64,000 nucleotides of DNA from CALJDF01 sp038121105 (GTDB taxonomy: Bacteria > Pseudomonadota > Alphaproteobacteria > SHVP01), in assembly GCA_038121105.1 (NCBI GenBank), contig JAYONB010000003.1:186001-250000 (forward strand), in the 5' to 3' direction. A program made the translations under genes and the position numbers. The notes under the pieces are model-generated. The model was not told where the DNA came from, did no database searches, and saw only the letters and a list, made by a program, of their open reading frames with translations. Shown piece after piece: positions 44,751-53,271 of the stretch (its first letter is position 1; every line of letters begins with the position of its first letter).

Positions 44751-45616
44751 CCCCTCAAAAAGCCGTCGAGTTCGTCGCCGAGGGCGTTGAGTTTGTCGCC
44801 CACGGTGTACCAAGCATCGTAGCGACCGGAGGATTTGAGGGCGGCGCGTGGGATGAACGGCGCGGTGTTCTTGTCGGCCATCACCGGCAAGTCCAGCTTT
44901 TCGATCTCGCCGCACCGGGCGCGCCAGTCCTGATCGAACGACGCCCGCACCACGAGGTGTTGGGTCCGCGCGGCGCGCAGAACCTCGACCGTCTTATCGT
45001 GCAGTGCCTCGGCGGGCGGCAGGCCGACGTTGCGCGCATGCGCGCCGTCGCGCACGAACCACGGCCAAAACAACGAGGTATCGCGCATGAACTGCCAGGT
45101 CTGGGTGAGTTGGCTGCCCATGTCGTCGAGTTCGATCTTGGGGGTGTAGTTGTTCCGCAACGATTCGAGCGAGGGCGGGTCATAAGATTGCTTCCATGGC
45201 ACCTTGTCGGTCGGCCACGGGAAGATGAACAAGCCGTCGATGATGAGCTTGCCGACGCGGCTCGGCGCGGCGAGCGCGATTTCCATGGCGGTGTGCGCGC
45301 CAACGCGGTTGCCGTAGAGATCGATCCGGTCGAGCCCCAGTGCGGTGGCACCCCGCAGCAGCATATCGGCGAACACCGTGAGGGGCGGCTCTTCGCCGTC
45401 GGCATGCGTGGGGGCAACCGATTCGCCGGTGCCGGGCATGTCGATCGCATAGACCGGCCGATTGACGGCGAGGTGCTCCATCAGCGGGACGAGCCCAAGC
45501 GAGGTGCCGGGCGCGACCGACAACATGACGAGCGGCGTGCCGGACGCATCGGGATTGGCGACGCGCGCCAGAAGCTGGCCCTCGTCGATATCGGCGAAAC
45601 GGCGTTTGACGGTCAT
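44747..45616 (-). CDS. Alpha/beta hydrolase-fold protein lacking the serine nucleophile
   Basis: Alpha/beta-hydrolase fold protein (289 aa): PVYAIDMPGTGES loop, then DLYGNRVGAHTAMEIA where the GxSxG elbow should be. The nucleophile position is Arg104 instead of Ser. The acid and histidine are also hard to place near the C-terminus. So this may be a pseudoenzyme or use another chemistry; some fold members without the triad act as lyases or cofactor-free oxygenases. A 12-bp direct repeat lies 50-110 bp upstream. Confidence 0.8.
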   Translation of the reverse strand: MTVKRRFADIDEGQLLARVANPDASGTPLVMLSVAPGTSLGLVPLMEHLAVNRPVYAIDMPGTGESVAPTHADGEEPPLTVFADMLLRGATALGLDRIDLYGNRVGAHTAMEIALAAPSRVGKLIIDGLFIFPWPTDKVPWKQSYDPPSLESLRNNYTPKIELDDMGSQLTQTWQFMRDTSLFWPWFVRDGAHARNVGLPPAEALHDKTVEVLRAARTQHLVVRASFDQDWRARCGEIEKLDLPVMADKNTAPFIPRAALKSSGRYDAWYTVGDKLNALGDELDGFLRG

Positions 45617-45664
45617 GGCGCACCCCTGATGTCGAGCAGACCCACGGCCTTTGCGAAATTGCCA

Positions 45665-45728
45665 AACGAAGCCAAAAAACGTTTTAAAAACAATGTACTA
45701 GGTTTTTCGAGCAACGAACGAAGCCAAA
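45665..45728. repeat. 12-bp direct repeat upstream of hydrolase gene
   Basis: AACGAAGCCAAA occurs at 45665-45676 and again at 45717-45728, exact copies 52 bp (about five helical turns) apart, in an AT-richer stretch upstream of the minus-strand hydrolase start at 45616. The rest of the 314-bp gap (45617-45930) shows no gene. Possible regulator sites. Confidence 0.45.
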
Positions 45729-45930
45729 CTGTATCGGTTTTTCAAGGCGCTAGATATTCCGGCGGGCGATGTGAATCTAGCGATCGATCTTTTGCGGTTT
45801 CGGAGTCTACCGCGCAGGGGCGCGGACGGCGAATCAACTTCTCTGTCCCCATCGTTCAGCATGCGCGCCCGCCGAGACGCCGCCGGACGGCGGCGCCTCA
45901 GGATGCGGGGTGTTGGTGGGGTCAGCTTTC

Positions 45931-46605
45931 TCAGTCTTGCCAGACGACGCCGGGGATGGCGCGGAGTTTTTCTTCGGCGCCGGAACGGACGTGGTAGGAG
46001 GTGCCGCTTTGCCGGCCGTCGCGGCTTTTTTGGCCCGCGGCTTCGGCACGGGAGACGATGTCTTCGGCGCGATCTTTAGGGACGACGACGACGCCGTCGT
46101 CATCGGCCAAGACGAGATCGCCGGGATTGACGATAACGCCGCCGCAAATCACCGGGCTGTTGAGCCAGCCCGGTTTGGCCCCGCCCCCATTGCGCGCGAC
46201 GGTGCCGCGACAGAAGATCGGCAGACCTTCTTCTTCGCGCAGCATTTGCCCCGTCAACACGACGCCGTCGAGCACCACGCCGGCGCAGCCGTTCTCCAAC
46301 GCGCCGGCCGCCATGCTGGCGCCGAAGTTGGAACAATCGGTGCGCCCGCCGGCGTCGATCACCAACACGTCGCCCGGTTTGACGTGCGCCGTGGCGACCC
46401 GGCTCATCAACGAATCATCGGTGTATTCGGGCCGCACGGTGAAGGCCGGCCCGGCGATTTTCCAATCGTGGCGTAGCGGCTTGATCGCGCTATCGACGCA
46501 CTGGCGTGGGCCGACCTCGATCCCCGCCAAACAGACATAGACGTTCTTGGCGCGTTCGACGAGCGCGGGATCGGGCCGTTCGAAATCGGTGACGATGGTG
46601 TACAT
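45931..46605 (-). CDS. RraA-like family protein (4-hydroxy-4-methyl-2-oxoglutarate aldolase type), copy 1
   Basis: Protein of 224 aa with the RraA/HMG-aldolase fold. The core GDVLVIDAGGRTDCSNFGASMAAGA and GVVLDGVVLT, and the late NPGDLVLADDDGVVVVP segment, are typical. Members with the R-D pair (GRTDCSNFG...) are divalent-metal pyruvate aldolases; the name as an RNase E inhibitor does not apply to this clade. A paralogue of equal length is at 51609. Confidence 0.85.
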   Translation of the reverse strand: MYTIVTDFERPDPALVERAKNVYVCLAGIEVGPRQCVDSAIKPLRHDWKIAGPAFTVRPEYTDDSLMSRVATAHVKPGDVLVIDAGGRTDCSNFGASMAAGALENGCAGVVLDGVVLTGQMLREEEGLPIFCRGTVARNGGGAKPGWLNSPVICGGVIVNPGDLVLADDDGVVVVPKDRAEDIVSRAEAAGQKSRDGRQSGTSYHVRSGAEEKLRAIPGVVWQD

Positions 46606-46710
46606 GGTGCCTCCCCTGTTGCGCCCAGTGTAGTGGCCTCGTCGTGTTGGTGGCGACCCCCTCCCTGCCCCGCCTGAGCGGCGCGTGGGGATGACGGCGC
46701 AAAGGTGTGC

Positions 46711-47136
46711 TTACTCGGATAAGTGCTGGTGCCACTTGCCCTTGAGGAACATACCGAGGATTTTGCGGGCCTGGGTGTCGCCGAGGGTTAGGTCGGCGAA
46801 GTCTTGTTCGTAGTCGACGAAGCCGTCGAGGTCGTGCGCCTTGCCCGAGGTGTCGACGAAGGCCATCGAGGCGTCGCCGAATTCGCGTGGGGTGATCGAT
46901 TTGCGGCTGAGGAGCGTGACCGCGGCGTGGCGAGGGTCTTGCCGGATGGTCTCGAACAGACTGGAGACCATCTGGCCCTCGCCCTCGAGCACTTGGAGGA
47001 ACGAGCCTTCGTGATGGACGACGATCCCGGTGATCCCGCGCTGTTCGTTGCGGCGGCGGTTGGTCGCCAGGAACGTGGCGATCTCGTCGTCGGACAATTG
47101 GCCGGTCGATGAGCTGACGTAGATCAGTTGGATCAT
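46711..47136 (-). CDS. BLUF-domain blue-light sensor
   Basis: Short BLUF protein (141 aa), a flavin-based blue-light receptor. The photocycle residues are present at exact family spacing: Tyr6 (QLIYVSSS), Asn30 and Gln48 (FLQVLEG), with 24 and 42 residues between as in AppA. The semi-conserved Trp/Ser site is Ala89 while the later Met (Met91) is kept. No output domain, so it should signal through a partner protein. Start ATG 47136 gives MIQLIYVSS. Confidence 0.92.
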   Translation of the reverse strand: MIQLIYVSSSTGQLSDDEIATFLATNRRRNEQRGITGIVVHHEGSFLQVLEGEGQMVSSLFETIRQDPRHAAVTLLSRKSITPREFGDASMAFVDTSGKAHDLDGFVDYEQDFADLTLGDTQARKILGMFLKGKWHQHLSE

Positions 47137-47327
47137 GGCGGTCTTTCGCAGGCCTCCATGGGCATTGTCGGCGCGACGGTAGGGAGAGGCAATGGCCTTT
47201 CGCCCTTGGCGTCCTTGGACCCTTTCCGGCGCCTCGGGATGAGGCGACTTGGATCGCGCCCCCCTCCCGGCCCTCCCCCCGGCACAGCGGGGGGCGTGCA
47301 TTCCGCGCCCCGGCGGGACAGGCAAAG

Positions 47328-47357
47328 AAAAAGCCCTCCCCTTGCGGGGAGGGCTTT
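47328..47357 (-). terminator. Rho-independent terminator of the peptide-binding protein gene
   Basis: Perfect 12-bp stem AAAGCCCTCCCC / GGGGAGGGCTTT with a 4-nt loop; on the minus strand it is followed by TTCTTT after the stem's own T's. It lies 25 bp past the stop of the gene at 47383. The one clear intrinsic terminator in the window. Confidence 0.9.
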
Positions 47358-47382
47358 GGTCGTTAGGTCTTTCACGTGACGC

Positions 47383-48930
47383 TTATTTGAAGGACATCTC
47401 GTGGTACATGATGACCTGGTTCACGTTGCGGAAGCCCTGCACGTTGGGGTGATAGGCGTGCAGGTTGTTGTAGGCGATGAGATAGAGGTTCGACGCCTCT
47501 TCGTATTGCAACGCGATGAGATCTTGCAGGATCTTCTTGCGTTTCTCCGGATCGAACTCAGCGTTCGCCGCGTCGATCATCGCTTGTTGCTTGTCGTCGC
47601 AGAGATAGGGCTTACCGCCCTTGCCGCACGACTGGTTGAGGATCGACGTGGTGGCGTCCATCACCGGGGCGGCGTTCCACAGGTTGTGCCACATGGCCGA
47701 CGGCCAGGCGACCGGGAAGAACTTCTTGATCCAGTCGCCGAAGGTGATGACCTCGACCTTGACGTTGAGCCCGACTTTTTCGAGATCGGCAGCGGTTTGC
47801 TGGAAGATTTCCTTGTCGGCCGGGAACGCGCCGGGCACGACGTTGATGACGATTTCCTGATCGAACGGGAAGTTCGCCGCTTTCAGCAACGACCGGGCTT
47901 TGTCGGGATCGTAGGGATAAGGCTTGACGGCCGGGTTGTAGCCGAACGCGATCGGCGCGACGCCGGTGCCGGTGGCATCGCCGCCGACGCCGCCGAGCAG
48001 GCCATCGGCCATCGCCTGTTTGTCGACCGCATAGTTGAGGGCCTGACGAACACGCTTGTCTTGGAAGGGCGTGATGTTCACCCCATCGGCCGCGTTTGTC
48101 TGGGTGATGCCCCAGGTCAGCACCTGCGAGCCCGGCGTGATGTCGACCACCATGCCTGCGCCTTCGAGCGTCGGCAGATTATCGGGGGTCGCCCCGAGCG
48201 CGACGTCGAGCTGGCCCGACAGCAGCGCTTGCATGCGCGGTTGACGGTCGCGCAAATCGAATACCTCGAGATGCTTGATCTTGGCCGGCCGCCAGGTGTC
48301 TTCGACGGCCTCGTAAACGGCTTTGGCGTCGTCCTGCCAGCTGACCAGCTTGTAGGAACCGGTGCCGGACGGATTCTGCGCGAACCCATCGACGCCCATA
48401 TCGGCCCAGGCTTTGGGCGCGACGATCATCATGACCGACATTTCGGCGGCGGTGATGGGGTTGGGCTTGGCGGTCTTGATCTCGACGGTCAGCGGATCGA
48501 CCGCGGTGATCGACGAGATGAACTTGGTGCGGCTGGACGCAGACGGCCCCTTGGCCTTGCCCTCGTCGGTTTGCAGCCATTTGAACGCGTTGACCACGGC
48601 TTCGGCGGTGAACGCCTCGCCGTTGTGGAAGGTGATGTTGGGGCGCAGTTTGAAGCGCCAGGTCGTGGCGTCGATGTTTTCCCAACTGACCGCGAGCGCC
48701 GGTTTCGGTGCGCCGTCGGTTTCGACAAAGGTCAGGGTGTCGAACATCGGCGTCCAGGAAAAGACGCTGGGCGTACCGATGCCGTTGTAGGGGTTGCCCT
48801 GCGAGGGCGCGAGATCCCATGCGCCGATGCGCAGGGTCTTGTCTTGCATTTGGGCGTGCGCCGGGAGGGCAAGTGCTGCCCCCAATGCGAGCGCGACGGC
48901 GCCCCCGGCCAATTTGCGGGTTCGTGACAT
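47383..48930 (-). CDS. Extracellular solute-binding protein, family 5 (peptide/nickel type)
   Basis: Periplasmic binding protein (515 aa) of an ABC importer for oligopeptides or related solutes. Signal peptide with cleavage after PAHA-Q (about residue 26). SBP_bac_5 marks: LAVSWENIDATTWRFKLRPNITFHNGE, RVRQALNYAVDKQAM, and YDPDKARSLLKAANF. The ligand cannot be told. No permease or ATPase genes are next to it, so it is an orphan. A strong terminator follows. Confidence 0.92.
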   Translation of the reverse strand: MSRTRKLAGGAVALALGAALALPAHAQMQDKTLRIGAWDLAPSQGNPYNGIGTPSVFSWTPMFDTLTFVETDGAPKPALAVSWENIDATTWRFKLRPNITFHNGEAFTAEAVVNAFKWLQTDEGKAKGPSASSRTKFISSITAVDPLTVEIKTAKPNPITAAEMSVMMIVAPKAWADMGVDGFAQNPSGTGSYKLVSWQDDAKAVYEAVEDTWRPAKIKHLEVFDLRDRQPRMQALLSGQLDVALGATPDNLPTLEGAGMVVDITPGSQVLTWGITQTNAADGVNITPFQDKRVRQALNYAVDKQAMADGLLGGVGGDATGTGVAPIAFGYNPAVKPYPYDPDKARSLLKAANFPFDQEIVINVVPGAFPADKEIFQQTAADLEKVGLNVKVEVITFGDWIKKFFPVAWPSAMWHNLWNAAPVMDATTSILNQSCGKGGKPYLCDDKQQAMIDAANAEFDPEKRKKILQDLIALQYEEASNLYLIAYNNLHAYHPNVQGFRNVNQVIMYHEMSFK

Positions 48931-49143
48931 AGTGCTTTTCCTCCCTGGTGCACAGGTGTGCGGTGTTCTTGCCCGACGATATGCCGCCGGATTCGCGGGG
49001 TCAAAGGCGATCCACGGTGCGGTGTCGTATTTTAGTCAAATGCGATGAAAACCGCCGCGCGGGGACGTGATGGCGGCTACATTTATCGGTCGACGAAGCG
49101 TGGTATTCTGATCCTTACGGTATTCATGTCTGTGGTTTTCGCT

Positions 49144-50439
49144 ATGCGCGCTCTGCTGGTTCTCGTCGCGGTTTTTGCATCGATCGCCCTGGTGTCCGGG
49201 ATTTCGGTTTCGCCGGCACTGGCCCAGTCCAAAACCACGATCCTGAAATACGACAAGGACGGTCGGGTGATCGGGTCGGAAAGCTCTCGCGAGTCGGGAA
49301 CCCGGCAACGCGGGAGTACGGCACGCAGCCGAAGCGACCGCGGCGGCGGTCCCAACGCATCCAACCCGGCGAACCGATACGAAGCCGGCGAAGTGGTGGT
49401 GGCCAATGCACCGCCGGATTTCGCCGACAACGCCCGCGCTATGGGTTTTCGCATCATCGATGCGACCCGGCTGGGCAATCTCGGGCTTGAGATCATTCGC
49501 CTGCGAATCCCGCCCGATACGTCGGTGCCCGATGCGCGGCAAACCTTGTCCCGGGAATTCCCCGGCATCATTGCCGACGCCAATCATTTGTACGAACCCT
49601 CGGCCACGCCGCCGGCAAGCTTGCGCAGCGGCAGCTTGGCGCGGTGGACCGCGGGCTGGGAGCAAACCAACCCGACCTGTGGGCGGGGCGTGCGATTGGG
49701 CATGATCGACGGCGCGCTCGATACCAGCCACGTCGCCCTCAAAGGCGCCAAAATCCAATACAAGTCGTTCCACAAAGACGGCCGCAAGCCGGCTGCGCAT
49801 AGCCACGGCACCGCGGTGGCGGCGCTGATGGTGGGCAAGCCCGGCAACAAAGGTTGGGGCGGTCTGCTCCCGGGGGCCGAGTTGTTCGCCGGCAATATGT
49901 TCGAGGAAAAAGACGGCAAGGTGTCGGGCAACGCCGTGGCAATGGTCAAGGCGTTGGACTGGATGGTCGGCGAGCGGGTGCATGTGATCAACATGTCGAT
50001 CGCCGGGGGCTCCAATAAGGTCTTGGAACTGGCGATCAAGAAAGCCGCCCTGAGCAAAACGGTGATCATTGCCGCAGCCGGCAACTGGGGCCGCGCCGAC
50101 CGACCGGCCTTCCCGGCGGCGTTCGACGACGTGGTCGCGGTGACGGCGGTGGGCGAAGATCGGTTGGTCTACTCGCAAGCCAATAGCGGGCCCTATATCG
50201 ATTTCGCCGCACCGGGGGTGAAGATTTGGACCGCGGTGCCGGGCGGCGGCAAGTTCCAATCGGGTACGTCGTTCGCCACACCCTTCGTTGCAGTGCTGGT
50301 CGGACTGGCCGTGCAGAAGAGCAACATCGATACGCGCGCCGTGCGCGTCGGGCTGGCCAAACAGTCGGCCGACCTCGGGGCGCCGGGCAAAGACCCGGTA
50401 TTCGGCTTCGGTCTGGTGACCGCGAAGCCGAGCTGTTAG
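49144..50439 (+). CDS. Secreted S8 (subtilisin) family serine protease
   Basis: Protease (431 aa) with a signal peptide ending near PALAQ (about residue 28), a low-complexity Arg/Ser/Gly region (about 40-75), an inhibitor-like propeptide region (about 80-155), and the S8 domain (about 175-425). Catalytic triad: Asp in GMIDGALDTSH, His in HSHGTAVAAL, Ser in SGTSFATPFVA; oxyanion Asn in AAAGNWG. I chose ATG 49144 for its clean signal peptide; in-frame ATGs at 49045 and 49126 are alternatives. Divergent from the binding-protein gene. Confidence 0.9.
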   Translation: MRALLVLVAVFASIALVSGISVSPALAQSKTTILKYDKDGRVIGSESSRESGTRQRGSTARSRSDRGGGPNASNPANRYEAGEVVVANAPPDFADNARAMGFRIIDATRLGNLGLEIIRLRIPPDTSVPDARQTLSREFPGIIADANHLYEPSATPPASLRSGSLARWTAGWEQTNPTCGRGVRLGMIDGALDTSHVALKGAKIQYKSFHKDGRKPAAHSHGTAVAALMVGKPGNKGWGGLLPGAELFAGNMFEEKDGKVSGNAVAMVKALDWMVGERVHVINMSIAGGSNKVLELAIKKAALSKTVIIAAAGNWGRADRPAFPAAFDDVVAVTAVGEDRLVYSQANSGPYIDFAAPGVKIWTAVPGGGKFQSGTSFATPFVAVLVGLAVQKSNIDTRAVRVGLAKQSADLGAPGKDPVFGFGLVTAKPSC

Positions 50440-50449
50440 GCGCCGGCGG

Positions 50450-51571
50450 CTATTTGACGCCGCCGAACAACCAAATATCGCCGGCGATGCTGCCCGTGGT
50501 GCCCTCGAAGCCCGCGGGCACGTGGGTGTCGATGTAGTTCTTGCGCTGGAAGCCCGCGTCGACGATCAACGCCTCGGGATCGAGGTCGTGCATCTTGCCG
50601 ATGAACGGTTCGGCGTTGAAGTGGGTATCCCAGTCATGCACGGCGGCGGCGAAGTCGCCAATCCGTTCCCACGGCGGGCCTTCGAAGTGCAACAACATGC
50701 CGCCCGGGGAGAGCAGCCGATAGTTTTCGCGCAGCACCGCGGCGATCGCCTTGGTCGAGGTTTCGTGCAACATCGCCATGCCGACGATGAGGTCGAAATG
50801 GTTGTCGGGGAAATCGGTGGCTTCCGCGTTTTGTTGCGAGAAATGCACCGTGTAGCCGAGCGCTTCGGCGCGGGCATGGCCGTAGCGCAGCATCGGCGCG
50901 CCGAGATCGATGGCGTGGACTTCGGCCTCGGGATAGGCCTCGCAAAACGGCAAGGTGGAGTGGCCGATCGAGCAGCCGACGTCGAGAATGCGACGGGGCC
51001 GAAAATCCGGATGATCCTTGAGAAGGTGCGCGACGATGGCGCGGCCGAACGAATCGTTGAGCGGCCCGCCAAGCCCCATCCCGCGCAGATAAGCGCCCCG
51101 GTCGTAGATCGCGCCGGCGAAAATATCTTCCTCGACCAAGTCCGTGGTGTAGTTGCCCGGCATGCCGTGAATATCGACCGCGGTGAGGTAGCGCGGCAAC
51201 GGCAAACTGGGATCGAGGCGCAAAGTACCGCGGGCGCGTTTAGGTTGGGACACGCGTTTCAGGTCGTCGTACTGGCGCGCCACGGTATCGCCCACCGCAT
51301 CCCACTTCATTTCTTGCTGCATCAGGCGCAGCGCGCTGGTGGTGCGCCCCAAGTCGTCCTCCAACAGCGCCTTGCGGATTTCGTGGCGATCTTTGGGGGC
51401 GCGGCCCTTGGCTTTTTTGAAGGCCGGCAGAATCCGCTTTTCGTAGACCTGCTTGTTGTCGACGCGGGCCTGACGAACAACCTCGCGGCGGAAGCTGAGG
51501 ATGAAATGTTCGCGCGCGGTCTCGTCATGATCGGCGCGCGCAAGGATCGCATGCGGGGCGAGTTCAAACAT
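50450..51571 (-). CDS. SAM-dependent methyltransferase with N-terminal helical extension
   Basis: Protein of 373 aa. The first ~180 residues are charged and helical with no known domain; the class I methyltransferase domain follows (about 185-330), with ILDVGCSIGHSTLPF as SAM loop, VHAIDLGAPML, and FDLIVGMAMLHETS. Substrate unknown. Positioned 37 nt downstream of the second RraA-like gene start side, on the same strand. Confidence 0.83.
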   Translation of the reverse strand: MFELAPHAILARADHDETAREHFILSFRREVVRQARVDNKQVYEKRILPAFKKAKGRAPKDRHEIRKALLEDDLGRTTSALRLMQQEMKWDAVGDTVARQYDDLKRVSQPKRARGTLRLDPSLPLPRYLTAVDIHGMPGNYTTDLVEEDIFAGAIYDRGAYLRGMGLGGPLNDSFGRAIVAHLLKDHPDFRPRRILDVGCSIGHSTLPFCEAYPEAEVHAIDLGAPMLRYGHARAEALGYTVHFSQQNAEATDFPDNHFDLIVGMAMLHETSTKAIAAVLRENYRLLSPGGMLLHFEGPPWERIGDFAAAVHDWDTHFNAEPFIGKMHDLDPEALIVDAGFQRKNYIDTHVPAGFEGTTGSIAGDIWLFGGVK

Positions 51572-51608
51572 CTGGACCTCCTGATTTGCCGCACCTTAGC
51601 ACGGCAGG

Positions 51609-52283
51609 TTATTTCCAGGTAACGCCGTCCATGCCGCGCAGCGCCTCGACGAAACCCCGCTCGCTATAGGGTTTCGACCGACCGGCCGGCGGGTACGGAT
51701 CGGGGCGTTGCTGACCGGCCGCATCGAGGAGTTCGGCGGCGTGCGCCCGCGGCAACGACACGACGCCGTCTTCGTCGGCGATGATCAAGTCGCCCGGGTT
51801 GACGATGATCCCGCCACAGACGATCGGCACGTTGATCGAGCCTGTGCCGGTGTTGCGGTTGTGGCCCGGGACCGACCCCCGCGCGAAGATCGGCAGGCCT
51901 TCGTGATCGATCAGCAATTCGGTGGTGAGCACGGCGCCGTCGACGATGATGCCGGCGCAGCCAGCTTCTTTGGCGGCCCACGCCATGGTGGCGCCCCACG
52001 CGGCACGGTCCGTGCGCCCGGCCCCTTCGACCACGATGATATCGCCGGGTTGAAGCAACTGGGTGGCGACCTGGCTGGCCAGAGTATCGGACGGATCTTC
52101 CGCGGCGACGGTCACCGCCGGTCCGGCGATCCGCCAATCGCGACGCAGCGGACGGATGCCGGCGTCCATGACGTGGCGGCGACCGGCGACGCTGCCGGCG
52201 ATGCAGCCATAGGTGTCGTACGCGCGGGCAACCAGCCCCGCGTCGGCGCGTTCGATCTCGGTGACGACGGTATGCAAGGCCAT
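51609..52283 (-). CDS. RraA-like family protein, copy 2
   Basis: 224 aa, same length and layout as the gene at 45931: GDIIVVEGAGRTDRAAWGATMAWAA, GIIVDGAVLT, and NPGDLIIADEDGVVSLP. Putative metal-dependent aldolase of the HMG/oxaloacetate type acting on a 2-oxo acid. ATG 52283 gives MALHTVVTEIER, aligned with the start of copy 1; the longer in-frame start is not needed. Confidence 0.85.
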   Translation of the reverse strand: MALHTVVTEIERADAGLVARAYDTYGCIAGSVAGRRHVMDAGIRPLRRDWRIAGPAVTVAAEDPSDTLASQVATQLLQPGDIIVVEGAGRTDRAAWGATMAWAAKEAGCAGIIVDGAVLTTELLIDHEGLPIFARGSVPGHNRNTGTGSINVPIVCGGIIVNPGDLIIADEDGVVSLPRAHAAELLDAAGQQRPDPYPPAGRSKPYSERGFVEALRGMDGVTWK

Positions 52284-52353
52284 GGGCCAACCTCCCTCGA
52301 TATGATGACGGGCGAGCGCCTGCGCGACCGCCAAGCAACGTATTGTGTCGAGG

Positions 52354-53262
52354 TCAGCCGGTGCCGTCGATGCGAATTGAGGCCAATCCGTATTCGCCGC
52401 CGCGATTGATCAGCGAAAAGCCGTCAAACGCATCGCGAAACCCGCGATCGACGGCCTCCAGGACGGGATTGCCGTCGAGTCGGAGCGTCATGAAACCATC
52501 GGCACTACGGGTCCATTGCAGGACTTGGATGGTGTTGGGCGTGAAGCCGACCGGCGCTTCGCTTTCTTGCACGACGGATGCCCCGCGACTGCCGCGACGG
52601 ATAAGCAGCGCATTCTTGCCCGGTTCCAACAAGACGCTGTAGCCGGTGGCGCGGGCGGCCCCTTGGTAGATCAGCAGTTCGAGCGAAGTGCCGGGCCGGC
52701 GCTGGTAAATCTCGGCCGCGAGCGAAAACGGGTTGGAGATTTTCGCAGGCAGGAATATCTGCGCGTCGGTGGCCGGCGGCGGCGCGGCTTGGCGGTTGTT
52801 GTTGCCGTCGTTGTCGGCAAGGCGTTTGGTCAGCAGGTTGGCGATGACGCCGACCACGACTTCTTCGGTCGACGGCGATTCGTTCGACGCGTTGCCGGAT
52901 TGCCGGGCGACGGGCGCCGTGGCGCGGCTTTCGAGGCCGGACTGGCTGACGAAGAACTCGCCTGACGCAACGGTCCAAGCCGGGTTGGCGCGGAACTCGC
53001 CGTCGCGAAAGTCGTCTTCGACCAACCGCTGACGCCACGGATTATCGTAGCGTGCCGCCAAGGACCTGAGGTCGCGCAGGAAGACCGGATCGGCCGCGCG
53101 GGCGCGGTCGGCCTCGTCGGTGAGCCGGCGGAGCTCGTCGATCAGTTCTTGGACTTGGCCGCTGCCGCCCCGATCGATCGGGCTATAGCGCGATTGGGCC
53201 TGCGCCGCCGTCACGCCGATGGCGCACACCGCGACGACAAGGACGAGAGCCGATGAACGCAT
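52354..53262 (-). CDS. Exported protein of unknown function
   Basis: Protein of 302 aa, not recognised. It has a signal peptide (cleavage after AAQAQ, about residue 23), a charged helical stretch (about 30-70, LIDELRRLTDEADRARAAD), a FRANPAWTVASGEF segment and a C-terminal beta-rich half that resembles concanavalin-like/DUF1080 sandwich domains (SLELLIYQGAARATGYSVLL). Starts 9 nt after the AsmA gene ends, so probably co-expressed. ATG 53262 chosen over the adjacent GTG. Confidence 0.75.
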   Translation of the reverse strand: MRSSALVLVVAVCAIGVTAAQAQSRYSPIDRGGSGQVQELIDELRRLTDEADRARAADPVFLRDLRSLAARYDNPWRQRLVEDDFRDGEFRANPAWTVASGEFFVSQSGLESRATAPVARQSGNASNESPSTEEVVVGVIANLLTKRLADNDGNNNRQAAPPPATDAQIFLPAKISNPFSLAAEIYQRRPGTSLELLIYQGAARATGYSVLLEPGKNALLIRRGSRGASVVQESEAPVGFTPNTIQVLQWTRSADGFMTLRLDGNPVLEAVDRGFRDAFDGFSLINRGGEYGLASIRIDGTG

Positions 53263-53271
53263 CACGGTCGC

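Noticed and set aside
45931..46605. RNase E inhibitor RraA
   Set aside because: Length (224 aa versus about 160) and the GRTD core place it with the aldolase-type members; RNase E regulation is not supported.
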